Virus record (IMG/VR): IMGVR_UViG_3300030060_000247 | Coordinates: 1 to 33,128 of that record | DNA length: 33,128 nt | Direction: 5' to 3' (one strand) | From: a virus | Part shown: positions 26,503 to 33,128 of the stretch, one piece after another | Layout of the letters: every line of letters starts with the position of its first letter | Position numbering within the stretch: position 1 is the first letter of the stretch | Notes under the pieces: generated by a model | Databases searched by the model: none | What the model was told of the DNA's origin: nothing | Seen by the model: the letters and a program-made list of their open reading frames with translations, nothing else | Translations under genes and position numbers: made by a program

Positions 26503-26924
26503 TATATCACCCTTGCCATTCTAATATAGTCCTCACCGCGTACACCATATTTACGCATCAATCCCTCATGCTCTAGGCCAAGCCATTCAGCAAATCTTAT
26601 AGCTGGATGATCTTTAACATGAACGCTCGCCTGCATCCTGCGCAGTTTGTGTTCTTCAAATATAGTATCAACTACACCTTTTGTATAACGCGCAAATGGC
26701 GCAGCCCTACGCTTTGCCTCTGGAGACACCAAAACCCAAAGCTCACCAACCCCAAACCACATAACGTGCGCACCACCCACGGCAAGTATCTCCTCACCAT
26801 CTACCAAAGTATAAGCCACAATATTATCGTGGTTACACAGTCCCGCCCTTGATTCAGCGGTGAACTCATAACCCAACTCAATGTTGTGAACGTCACTTTC
26901 TTGAAACTTTCGCACGTTAAGCAT
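26502..26924 (-). CDS. GNAT-fold protein, gp13-like internal virion protein A
   Basis: A 140-aa protein from ATG 26924, which overlaps the tail-tube B stop by 8 bp. The sequence follows the GNAT acetyltransferase pattern: ILAVGGAHVMWFGVGELWVLVSPEAKRR, then a helix, then MQASVHVKDHPAIRFAEWLGLEHEGLMRKYG and YIRMARVI. Podoviruses often have such a GNAT-like protein (DUF2833/gp13 type) between tail-tube and ejection genes. The acetyl-CoA loop (Q/RxxGxG/A) is not intact as far as I see, so enzymatic activity is doubtful. Confidence 0.75.
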   Translation of the reverse strand: MLNVRKFQESDVHNIELGYEFTAESRAGLCNHDNIVAYTLVDGEEILAVGGAHVMWFGVGELWVLVSPEAKRRAAPFARYTKGVVDTIFEEHKLRRMQASVHVKDHPAIRFAEWLGLEHEGLMRKYGVRGEDYIRMARVI

Positions 26925-29334
26925 CAAATGTATTAGACCTCCTCATTACTGCCAAGACGGTCATAGGCAACGGCTGGGACTGCCTGATAAATACCCTTGC
27001 ATCATTATCATAGCCAGATGGGAAAGATATCTCTTTATCGCCATCAAACATCGGAATAGCTGTATCCATTGACATAGAACTATCACGAAACGGCAAACGA
27101 TCAAGGTTGCTTTCGTCTGGGCCAATCTCTGCACCGACCGTATCTATAAACCGCACTGTTGTACCGTGAATACGCTTTATCTTGCCCTGAGAGACGCCAT
27201 CATTGGCTCCACCTTCCATCCGCAGGGTTTGTACCTTGGAGTCGAAAGAGTAGCCTACATGCACCGTAGAGGCGCTACGATCCAGTGTTATGGCACCACC
27301 TGAGACAGTCTTGTTTGCGTGCGCCGATCCATCTGCAAGAATTTGCACCGTCTCCCCCTCAAGATGGTTTAACCCGCTTATCGTGGTTGTCGCACTACTA
27401 TCATATGTCAGGCCAGAATCTACAAAGAACGCATCTGATACATCACTACCAAACTCAATCTTTTCCATAAACACGATATGGCGCACTGTTGCACTGTTGA
27501 CCGTGCGCTTGACTGACAAGTAAACTTGGTCTTCTTCACCTGATGGTATCGCAGTAATGCTTTCGACGACACCACTATTGCCAATAGGATGGCTGTGCCA
27601 CCCAACTGTTTGGTTCTGTGGATCATAAGAAAGACCAATCAAAACACCATCACTACGCACAAACCATAAGATTAGTTCTGGTTCTTGCTGCCAAATCATG
27701 TCAGTCAAACCACCACGCGCCAGATGTTCTGCCAAGACGGTTAAATCACGTCCAACAAGACCATCAGTATCCAAGTCAAACGTAACCTCTTTAACCTTTT
27801 CTTGGCCCTTTTGAATTAAGATGGTGCTTGCTCCAGCACGTATCGGGCGCACATTTGATGATCCAAAAGTAGTTTCTCGCAGTACGTTTACATTCGTTGG
27901 TGTTATAGGTTGTGTGCCTGTGCCACCTGACATTGTAAACTCTGCGCTTGATGTCAGGACTTGCAAAAAGCGTCCCTGTATCATGTGCTTGATAACGTTT
28001 ACTTGGTCTGAAGCAATAGTCACGTTGATTGCATTGTCATCCACAGTGCCAGGTGTGTGGTTCTCAAAGTCAGCAGTGACAGAGCCAAAGATTGTTTGCG
28101 GTTGAGACGTGGTGCCAGCAAAAAACAAACGCTCTTCAAAAAAAGCAATCGCTCTTGGAAAGCCATTACGAATACTAAACGCACCACGCGACCAGTTTGT
28201 TGTTCCTGATGTCGCGTTTGCAGGAAGCACTAAGTCATTGATAACACTATTAACTGAACTGTTTTGCACAATCGCGGTTGCTGTAGTTGCGTTTGTAACA
28301 GCGGTAATTTTTACAAAGCCTGTGCCACTGTGCTGGTACTGCCAAGTGTGGTTGCCGTAAACTTCTGAGCCAGAAAGATGCACTGGTGCTTGTGCGCCAG
28401 TTGCTTCGTTAGTTCCTGCATCTGTTTTTTTGTAGACGTTACCGTTGAAATGAATAATGTCATTTTGTGAGTATTGATCGCTTGTAGACCACTCATCGTG
28501 AGATACCTCAATCACATCTCTAAATCTGAATATAGATCCGACATCCTTAGACGCATCAAACAAATCTGCTGATGCAGTAAGTGTTACTGTGCCAGTGTTG
28601 GCATCCGACGTAATCGTTGTCGTTGTTGAGTTTTCATCTTCATAAGGGCCGTCAATAAAGTCTATGTCAGCAAGCGTAAAGCTAGTTGTAGTGGTTCTTG
28701 TTAGCTTTGCTGGCTCGTGATCCTTGTGCGCCAAGAACAACACATCCGCTGACTGCACATGATTTAGCTCAAACACCTCTGTTGCAGAGTATGTCGTAGT
28801 TACCTCAACAATCTTACCAGCAGTACCACCACTGCTGTATGCCGTAAACGCACTGCCATTGATACCAGATAATTCAAAAGTATTTGTTGTTTGATTGGCT
28901 ACCGTAAACTCGCGGTTGTTAAGCTCGACCATACCAGCAACACTTGAAATGAAGACTCTATCTCCGTTGCTAAATCCGTGAGAGTTTGACGTTATGACAA
29001 CGGGGTTCGCTGCTGTAGCGCCCGTGATGGTTTTTGTTGCTTCAGTAAGTATTCCTTCGTCTTTGTAAAAACGTATGTAGTTTGCACCAAACTCAAGCAC
29101 ATATGCCTGCTCGTCGCTAAACTCAAAGTTGATAAGACGCACTTTGCCGCCATCTTTGGACTGCCCAGCAAACTTGGTGCCTGGACGACGGGTGACTCCC
29201 CCTTGAGGAAAGATAATCATATTCTCTAGCTTTTGTGCGCCAGAAGTGTACTTCTGTAAATCTATGCGCCCTTCCAAACGCGGAGAAAACTCTCCAGACT
29301 GGAAGTTTGTGATGATAGTTGAAACACGCGCCAT
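26917..29334 (-). CDS. Tail tubular protein B (gp12-like)
   Basis: An 805-aa protein beginning MARVSTIITNFQSGEFSPRLEGRIDLQKY, the unmistakable start of podovirus tail nozzle proteins (NFxxGExSPxLxGRxDLxKY), followed by LENMIIFPQGGVTRRPGTKF. The rest is beta-rich, with FEERLFFAGTTSQPQTIFGS and VLAEHLARGG. It forms the hexameric nozzle under the gatekeeper ring and carries the fibres. Internal insertions (TTNTFELSGINGSAFTAY) vary between phages. The start is 2 bp from the gp11-like stop. Confidence 0.93.
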   Translation of the reverse strand: MARVSTIITNFQSGEFSPRLEGRIDLQKYTSGAQKLENMIIFPQGGVTRRPGTKFAGQSKDGGKVRLINFEFSDEQAYVLEFGANYIRFYKDEGILTEATKTITGATAANPVVITSNSHGFSNGDRVFISSVAGMVELNNREFTVANQTTNTFELSGINGSAFTAYSSGGTAGKIVEVTTTYSATEVFELNHVQSADVLFLAHKDHEPAKLTRTTTTSFTLADIDFIDGPYEDENSTTTTITSDANTGTVTLTASADLFDASKDVGSIFRFRDVIEVSHDEWSTSDQYSQNDIIHFNGNVYKKTDAGTNEATGAQAPVHLSGSEVYGNHTWQYQHSGTGFVKITAVTNATTATAIVQNSSVNSVINDLVLPANATSGTTNWSRGAFSIRNGFPRAIAFFEERLFFAGTTSQPQTIFGSVTADFENHTPGTVDDNAINVTIASDQVNVIKHMIQGRFLQVLTSSAEFTMSGGTGTQPITPTNVNVLRETTFGSSNVRPIRAGASTILIQKGQEKVKEVTFDLDTDGLVGRDLTVLAEHLARGGLTDMIWQQEPELILWFVRSDGVLIGLSYDPQNQTVGWHSHPIGNSGVVESITAIPSGEEDQVYLSVKRTVNSATVRHIVFMEKIEFGSDVSDAFFVDSGLTYDSSATTTISGLNHLEGETVQILADGSAHANKTVSGGAITLDRSASTVHVGYSFDSKVQTLRMEGGANDGVSQGKIKRIHGTTVRFIDTVGAEIGPDESNLDRLPFRDSSMSMDTAIPMFDGDKEISFPSGYDNDARVFIRQSQPLPMTVLAVMRRSNTFDA

Positions 29335-29335
29335 T

Positions 29336-29932
29336 CTAGAACCTTATATTCACAAAATCATCAGCAATGATCTTATCAGGCATGCCCTCCATAGCATCTA
29401 TTGATCTAGCCTCACGCAATCGTAGTTCGTAAAGCTGTTGCATACCTTGTGCCACGCTAGTGCTGCCAGTGATTGCATAGGCTGTTTCTGATGCTAGTTT
29501 GTGAGCAATAGAGCTAGACAACAGGGAGTCAAACAACTCTGTGTCCTCTACCCTAGCAATGTACACAATCTGACAAGTATCTTCGTCGCTCAGTATCTTG
29601 CGCCCCTCCACCTTGAACATAACCTGCGTATCGTAAGCAGCTATGTCACTGTCTACATTGCTGTTGAAAAACGACAGAACACGCAAACAAAAAGGATCTG
29701 TGGGCAAAGTAAACTGACTGGTAAATCCGAAAGCAGGTGCAGCAGAGTCTTTGGCAAGCTCTGCGCGTGTAATCGCTACGTTCCAAGGGTGTGCGCGTAG
29801 AACAGAGTCACGCACGGTTTCAAAACGACGGTTACACAATCTGGCTTCTTTAGAGTTTTCTGTGAGCGCGGTGATAGTTGCAGCGCCCAACAAGTCCATC
29901 GCCTCGTTACAAATATCGACCACGGAAGGCAT
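29336..29932 (-). CDS. Tail tubular protein A (gp11-like)
   Basis: A 198-aa protein from ATG 29932; a TTG at 29953 gives a longer form without support. It begins MPSVVDICNEAMDLLGA and continues ENSKEARLCNRRFETVRDSVLRAHPWNVA, both diagnostic of the gp11/gatekeeper family (NxALxxLG..., RDxxLrxHPWxFA). It closes the portal exit and joins the tail. An AGGGG site lies 10 bp upstream, and the GC-rich hairpin 29960-29977 sits just before it. Confidence 0.93.
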   Translation of the reverse strand: MPSVVDICNEAMDLLGAATITALTENSKEARLCNRRFETVRDSVLRAHPWNVAITRAELAKDSAAPAFGFTSQFTLPTDPFCLRVLSFFNSNVDSDIAAYDTQVMFKVEGRKILSDEDTCQIVYIARVEDTELFDSLLSSSIAHKLASETAYAITGSTSVAQGMQQLYELRLREARSIDAMEGMPDKIIADDFVNIRF

Positions 29933-29959
29933 AGCAGTATCACCCCTTTGCAAGTAAGA

Positions 29960-29977
29960 GGGGGCAATGCTGCCCCC
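29960..29977 (-). terminator. GC-rich hairpin after the capsid/decoration genes
   Basis: GGGGGCA (29960-29966) pairs with TGCCCCC (29971-29977) across a 4-base loop, between the decoration-like and gp11-like genes. Read leftward, TCTTACTTG follows, not a clean T-run. It probably reduces transcription or protects mRNA downstream of the abundantly needed head proteins. Confidence 0.58.
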
Positions 29978-29984
29978 CCAAAGT

Positions 29985-30494
29985 TTAGTTTACAACGTAC
30001 TCAATTACGAATGAGAGGTCGCCTGCGGTATCACCCGCTGCGTCAAACAGCAGACCAATAAACAGGTACCCACCTGGGTCTGAAGATTGACCTGCATCCT
30101 CCCATACTCGCTGACCGAGCAGGTTGATGTTACGCGCTTCAAACGTGACATCAGTACCAACACCGCCCACAGCGCCGCGTAGGTCTGTGATTGCAGATGC
30201 ATAGGCATCATCGTCAAGTGCAGTGAAAGTACCGTCACTCTCTGAATAAATGCCAACATCGCAAGTGTTGGTTGTGCCAGAATCGAGGTCATCATTGAAA
30301 AGTTTGATGCTCACGATTGCTGCGTTTGAAGGAATAGGAGCAAGCATCACTGTGTCTGTTGCTGAAAGATCTCCAGCAGCCAGTGCGATTGTTCCCATTG
30401 CAACGCGCTTTGTGCCGTGCAAAGTCCTAGCTGGAGATGCCACTTGAGGCAGTGCCAGCAGGTTGGACACGAGAGTCGTATTTACATTAGCCAT
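29985..30494 (-). CDS. Probable capsid decoration / minor head protein
   Basis: A 169-aa protein, MANVNTTLVSNLLALPQVASPARTLHG, then beta-rich segments (TDTVMLAPIPSNAAIVSIKLF; CDVGIYSESDGTF; YLFIGLLFDAAGD). It is acidic with no charged helices, like small beta-fold decoration proteins encoded directly after the major capsid gene in many podoviruses. ATG 30494 follows GAGAGGAGTAGAAA. Hairpin 29960-29977 follows its stop. Function is inferred from location and fold character. Confidence 0.7.
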   Translation of the reverse strand: MANVNTTLVSNLLALPQVASPARTLHGTKRVAMGTIALAAGDLSATDTVMLAPIPSNAAIVSIKLFNDDLDSGTTNTCDVGIYSESDGTFTALDDDAYASAITDLRGAVGGVGTDVTFEARNINLLGQRVWEDAGQSSDPGGYLFIGLLFDAAGDTAGDLSFVIEYVVN

Positions 30495-30508
30495 TTTCTA
30501 CTCCTCTC

Positions 30509-31387
30509 TTAGTCTGGGGTTTCATCACAGAAGATTTTGACAACCTTGGCTTCTTCCATCCGCACAGCACCAATGTCCATGCAGTAGTAAACCTGGGTCG
30601 CATAACCTTTGTCGTTGCGCTCATCAATCCTAGCTTGTACATCTTTGCCAACACCAAGAGTGATACCATCTTCAGCCCATGCAAAGCAGGATCTGATGTC
30701 ATTGGAATCAATATCCAGACGGTTGGTCATAATGAACTGGAAGCCCATGAAGGTATCCACGTCACCCTGAACAAGTGCCTTGATAGTATTGAAGTCCGAT
30801 GACGTTACCTGCGTTGTGCCAAGCAAGTCTTCGATCTGCTTTGGCCCTACAGCAATGTAGCGTGGGATTGAAGGATCAACGTCATTCAAGTCCATCTTAC
30901 GCTTGGCTTCAGTGAGCTTTGCGATAGTCAAACCGTCGTTTGACGATGCAGAGCCAACCATATTGTTGGTGGCATCTAGGGTTGCCGAGCCAGAACCTGT
31001 CTCACCAGTAGAGGCAGTGCCAAGTGCGGCAGTGATGATGACATCATCCATAGCGCGTCCCATCGCTGCAGCAGCAGCTTGCGCATAGCTAGATGTCGGG
31101 TCGATCAGCATACGCACCTTATCCTGGTCATCAATCAGGTCGGCAAATTCGTATGATGCAATCGAAAGACGCCGCCTTTGATGTGGCGTGTCAATCTGTG
31201 GTGTGTCGGCATGGCGGCTGCTACGCAGTTGCGCAGTCACACTACCGATCTGGTCTATGAAGGCGTTCTTACCTACAACAGTTTCCAAGCGCACCGCATC
31301 CCGCAGACGAGAACCCATCTGCTGAGATAGCATCTGCACATTGGCAGAATACTGTTGTACAAACGCCGTGGTGATTTGTGTGGACAT
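30509..31387 (-). CDS. Major capsid protein
   Basis: A 292-aa protein. It begins MSTQITTAFVQQYSANVQMLSQQMGSRLRD, has VGKNAFIDQIGSV and the RRRLSIASYEFADLIDDQDKVRML segment, SSYAQAAAAAMGRAMDDVIITAALG, and a C-terminal ATQVYYCMDIGAVRMEEAKVVKI. This fits the phage capsid family typical of short-tailed marine and related phages (HK97-like fold). ATG follows AGAGGAGGACAGC, the strongest ribosome site seen in the late operon, matching high expression. The scaffold and one small gene precede it. Confidence 0.92.
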   Translation of the reverse strand: MSTQITTAFVQQYSANVQMLSQQMGSRLRDAVRLETVVGKNAFIDQIGSVTAQLRSSRHADTPQIDTPHQRRRLSIASYEFADLIDDQDKVRMLIDPTSSYAQAAAAAMGRAMDDVIITAALGTASTGETGSGSATLDATNNMVGSASSNDGLTIAKLTEAKRKMDLNDVDPSIPRYIAVGPKQIEDLLGTTQVTSSDFNTIKALVQGDVDTFMGFQFIMTNRLDIDSNDIRSCFAWAEDGITLGVGKDVQARIDERNDKGYATQVYYCMDIGAVRMEEAKVVKIFCDETPD

Positions 31388-31413
31388 GCTGTCCTCCTCT
31401 CACACGGTTTCGT

Positions 31414-31644
31414 TTACACTAATGTCGGTGCGCTACCCTTTCGGACGCTCCTGGCTTTTTTAGCGCTTGTGGCGCTGCCGTCTTTCCGACTGCCAGCAGG
31501 ACGTTCTTTGCCGCTACCCTGCATCACCCACTCAAAGTATTTATCTGCGAGTAGGTGAGGTTCCAAAACGTCACGCGCACTACCAAACTCGATTGCGTAA
31601 CGTAAACACTCTAAGCGTATTTGTACCAAGTCATTCTGTTCCAT
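31414..31644 (-). CDS. Small protein between scaffold and capsid
   Basis: A 76-aa protein from ATG 31644, overlapping the scaffold stop by 14 bp. The N-terminal half MEQNDLVQIRLECLRYAIEFG, RDVLEPHLLADKYFEWV is helical and looks conserved; the second half is basic and low complexity (RPAGSRKDGSATSAKKARSVRKG). I recall similar N-termini in marine podoviruses but no function. Perhaps it helps head assembly or links scaffold to DNA. Confidence 0.68.
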   Translation of the reverse strand: MEQNDLVQIRLECLRYAIEFGSARDVLEPHLLADKYFEWVMQGSGKERPAGSRKDGSATSAKKARSVRKGSAPTLV

Positions 31645-32473
31645 GCAATACACTCATAAGTTCATTAACTCTATCAATCGCCGCCTGGCGTGCAACAGGG
31701 TCTTTTCTGTTCATGTAATTAGGACCATGCATGATCGCCTGTATTTCTTGCTGTGCCGATTGACGAGAAGCAAGACTTGTTTGCGCAGCATCAGAAACGG
31801 TATCCTCGCTTGTAACACTACTGCGAAACTCTGCCATTTTTGCAAAGGCGCGAATAAAGTCAGGATGATTTCCAACTTTTGTGCCGTCTGCTAGTTTCAT
31901 ATCTAGCAAATCACCGCCACCAAATTGTTTGGCAACCTTTCCAGCATCCGTAAGTTTTGCATCAAACTCTTCACCCCACTCTTGACGCAAGGCCATTTCA
32001 GTAGAGTTTCTTTGCTGGGTTTCTGCTTGAACACTGCTTTCAGAGGCTGCAGATGCCATGCCCCTATAATATTCTAGTATTCCACTTGCCTGATCTGGTG
32101 TTAGCCGCAGGCTATGAGCCATCTCTGCATAAGACTTTGCGCCATCTTCAGAAATCAACACGCCATCTGGCGCTATCTCATAACCCTCCGCGCTTTCTGG
32201 CCTTCCTAGCTTTCCATAGATATTGTCTAGGTCTGCATCTGTAGGGTTTGTCGGGAACGGTAGTTTGTCTGCACCAATCAAACGCTGCGCGTTTACATAT
32301 GATCTAGCAAGATTACTAACGTCTTTTATAGGATTAAGACTTGGATGTTCTCTTAGGTCTTCTGGTATCATTGATAAGAAATCGTTACCAGACCCGCCTG
32401 ATGCAATCTCTGCTGGTGTTTCCAGCGGTGCTGCTTCTGGCTGGGCTACCTGTTCGATAGCTTCCTCTGACAT
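31631..32473 (-). CDS. Capsid scaffolding protein
   Basis: A 280-aa protein. An acidic N-terminus (MSEEAIEQVAQPEAAPLETPAE) is followed by FLSMIPEDLREHPSLNPIKDVSNLARSYVNAQRLIG, a signature of podovirus scaffolds (IPExLRxxPsL...sla..yv.a...iG), then RPESAEGYEI and LRLTPDQASGILEYY. The C-terminal helix with RQAAIDRVNELM is basic and would bind capsid. Immediately upstream of the capsid genes; ATG 32473 follows AAGGAGTAACC. Confidence 0.9.
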   Translation of the reverse strand: MSEEAIEQVAQPEAAPLETPAEIASGGSGNDFLSMIPEDLREHPSLNPIKDVSNLARSYVNAQRLIGADKLPFPTNPTDADLDNIYGKLGRPESAEGYEIAPDGVLISEDGAKSYAEMAHSLRLTPDQASGILEYYRGMASAASESSVQAETQQRNSTEMALRQEWGEEFDAKLTDAGKVAKQFGGGDLLDMKLADGTKVGNHPDFIRAFAKMAEFRSSVTSEDTVSDAAQTSLASRQSAQQEIQAIMHGPNYMNRKDPVARQAAIDRVNELMSVLHGTE

Positions 32474-32475
32474 GG

Positions 32476-32676
32476 TTACTCCTTAATCATCATGTTGTGG
32501 ATATGAAGAAGAACGGCACGCTTGCCCTCTTCAAAGGCTGTGGCATTAGGATCGCCTGCCACATAGCTTGAAGCACGCCAGTTTGAACGCGCCTCTAAGT
32601 CCCGCAAAACTTTTTGACCATGTTCTGTATCAAAAGTCTCACGATACATAAACTTTAACTCATCTATTTCCTTCAC
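32476..32676 (-). CDS. Bbp19-like small late protein (complete copy)
   Basis: A 66-aa protein with GTG 32676 overlapping the portal stop (GTGA). Its sequence MKEIDELKFMYRETFDTEHGQKVLRDLEARS...NATAFEEGKRAVLLHIHNMM fits the Bbp19-type pattern (F-x-x-tF-x-t-x-x-G-x-xVL-x-DL...F-x-x-GkRav-x-xI). These tiny proteins lie between portal and scaffold in BPP-1-like podoviruses. Its function is unknown. A partial allele is at 1-152. Confidence 0.78.
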   Translation of the reverse strand: MKEIDELKFMYRETFDTEHGQKVLRDLEARSNWRASSYVAGDPNATAFEEGKRAVLLHIHNMMIKE

Positions 32677-33128
32677 TTAGAAACCATCCTTACCGCCTGC
32701 GCAGCTTGTGCTGTCGATGCTATGTCTTCTTGCTCTTGCTGACGTTGCAGTGCTTCTTGTTGTGCTTGCTGTCTTTGCTGACGCATTTGATCTACTTCAC
32801 GCTGGGTCTTTAGAGTGACCTTTGGCACCCCTAGTGAATCTGTGATATGGCGCACCAAGCCATCAGGGTCAATGTGATCTGCAACAGGCAACCCTTCTGC
32901 AAGTGGCAGTAAGATTTCAAGCGCCCTCATAGTATTGTTCAAGCCGCTAGACTTCTGCGCCCTAGCCAATGGCGATACATATTCTACATCTATATCAATG
33001 CCCTGAAGAACCTCTGGAGCAGGCGCAAGCATATCAGCGCGTAGCATCAGGGCAAACACACGGTCAATCAATGGTCGCAACAACTCATTCATCAACCTGC
33101 CAAGCACTGGTCCGATTACACGCATACG
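32525..33128. repeat. Right copy of imperfect terminal overlap
   Basis: Partner of 1-604 (offset 32,524, no gaps, about 93 % identical by hand). The contig ends inside the portal gene. Both ends finish in stretches of perfect identity, as expected when an assembler walks around a circle and re-enters along a different allele. Confidence 0.9.
32673..33128 (-). CDS. Portal protein, C-terminal part (allele 2, truncated by window edge)
   Basis: This is the last 151 or so codons of a second portal allele. The frame is open to the window end, so no start is present. The protein is nearly identical to residues 379-529 of the complete portal. It differs mainly at ADMLAPAPEVLQ (against ADMLAVPPTSLQ), DQMRQQ (DQIRQQ) and DIASTA (DVASTA). 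Most other base differences are silent, so both alleles are under purifying selection. It is not an independent gene. Confidence 0.88.
   Translation of the reverse strand, partial: RMRVIGPVLGRLMNELLRPLIDRVFALMLRADMLAPAPEVLQGIDIDVEYVSPLARAQKSSGLNNTMRALEILLPLAEGLPVADHIDPDGLVRHITDSLGVPKVTLKTQREVDQMRQQRQQAQQEALQRQQEQEDIASTAQAAQAVRMVSK

Overview
The window is essentially one complete genome of a short-tailed (podovirus-type) bacteriophage. The evidence is a full virion set in one orientation: small and large terminase, portal, scaffold, capsid, two tail-tube proteins, three or four internal virion proteins, a tail fibre with a C-terminal self-cleaving chaperone domain, and a lysozyme. The two ends of the window (1-604 and 32525-33128) align without gaps at about 93 % identity, and the late operon reads straight through that junction (portal, then a Bbp19-like gene, then scaffold). 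I therefore read the contig as a circular or circularly permuted genome of about 32,524 bp that re-enters itself through a slightly different allele. The host is probably a Gram-negative proteobacterium: the gene starts use AGAAAGGA, which pairs with the end of a proteobacterial-type 16S rRNA (UCCUUUCU-OH). Several small late proteins belong to families I associate with marine phages. That ecological reading is from memory.

Layout. (1) 149-4187, minus strand: terS, terL, a V/E/T-rich protein, a proline-rich small protein and the portal. (2) 4188-4518: divergent control region. (3) 4519-8272, plus strand: about 13 tiny genes of mostly unknown function, nearly all starting behind the same AGAAAGGATCAA leader, with hairpins between several of them; a rho-independent terminator ends the block. 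(4) 8281-8497: AT-rich intergenic with tandem 31-bp repeats. (5) 8498-9309, minus: a helix-turn-helix regulator, a DnaJ-type zinc protein and a PD-(D/E)XK nuclease. (6) 9390-13381, plus: a DNA-recombination block with a RecB-like exonuclease, a winged-helix protein, a ParB-like DGQHR protein, a single-strand annealing protein, an SSB-tailed protein, an excisionase-like HTH and two small proteins. (7) 32676 down to 13362, minus: the late operon with scaffold, capsid, tail, ejection proteins, fibre and a lysis/late cassette of very small, mostly basic proteins. Convergent operons overlap by 20 bp near 13,370.

How it works together. The divergent HTH gene and its 19-bp operator at 9327-9345 look like a lambda-style early switch driving the recombination genes. 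The phage encodes no visible DNA or RNA polymerase, helicase, primase or integrase. It must borrow the host replication machinery, and it brings its own exonuclease, annealing protein and SSB-like protein, possibly for recombination-dependent concatemer formation ahead of terminase packaging. The early small-gene island is the most likely place for undescribed host-takeover or anti-defence functions.

Most unusual observations: an apparent stop-loss gene fusion inside a 28-nt direct repeat (6583-6814), a holin-like gene broken into two frames (14896-15221), a non-OB-looking protein ending in an SSB tip (12485-12817), ACAATGT arrays shared by two control regions, and the standardised gene leader repeated across the early block.
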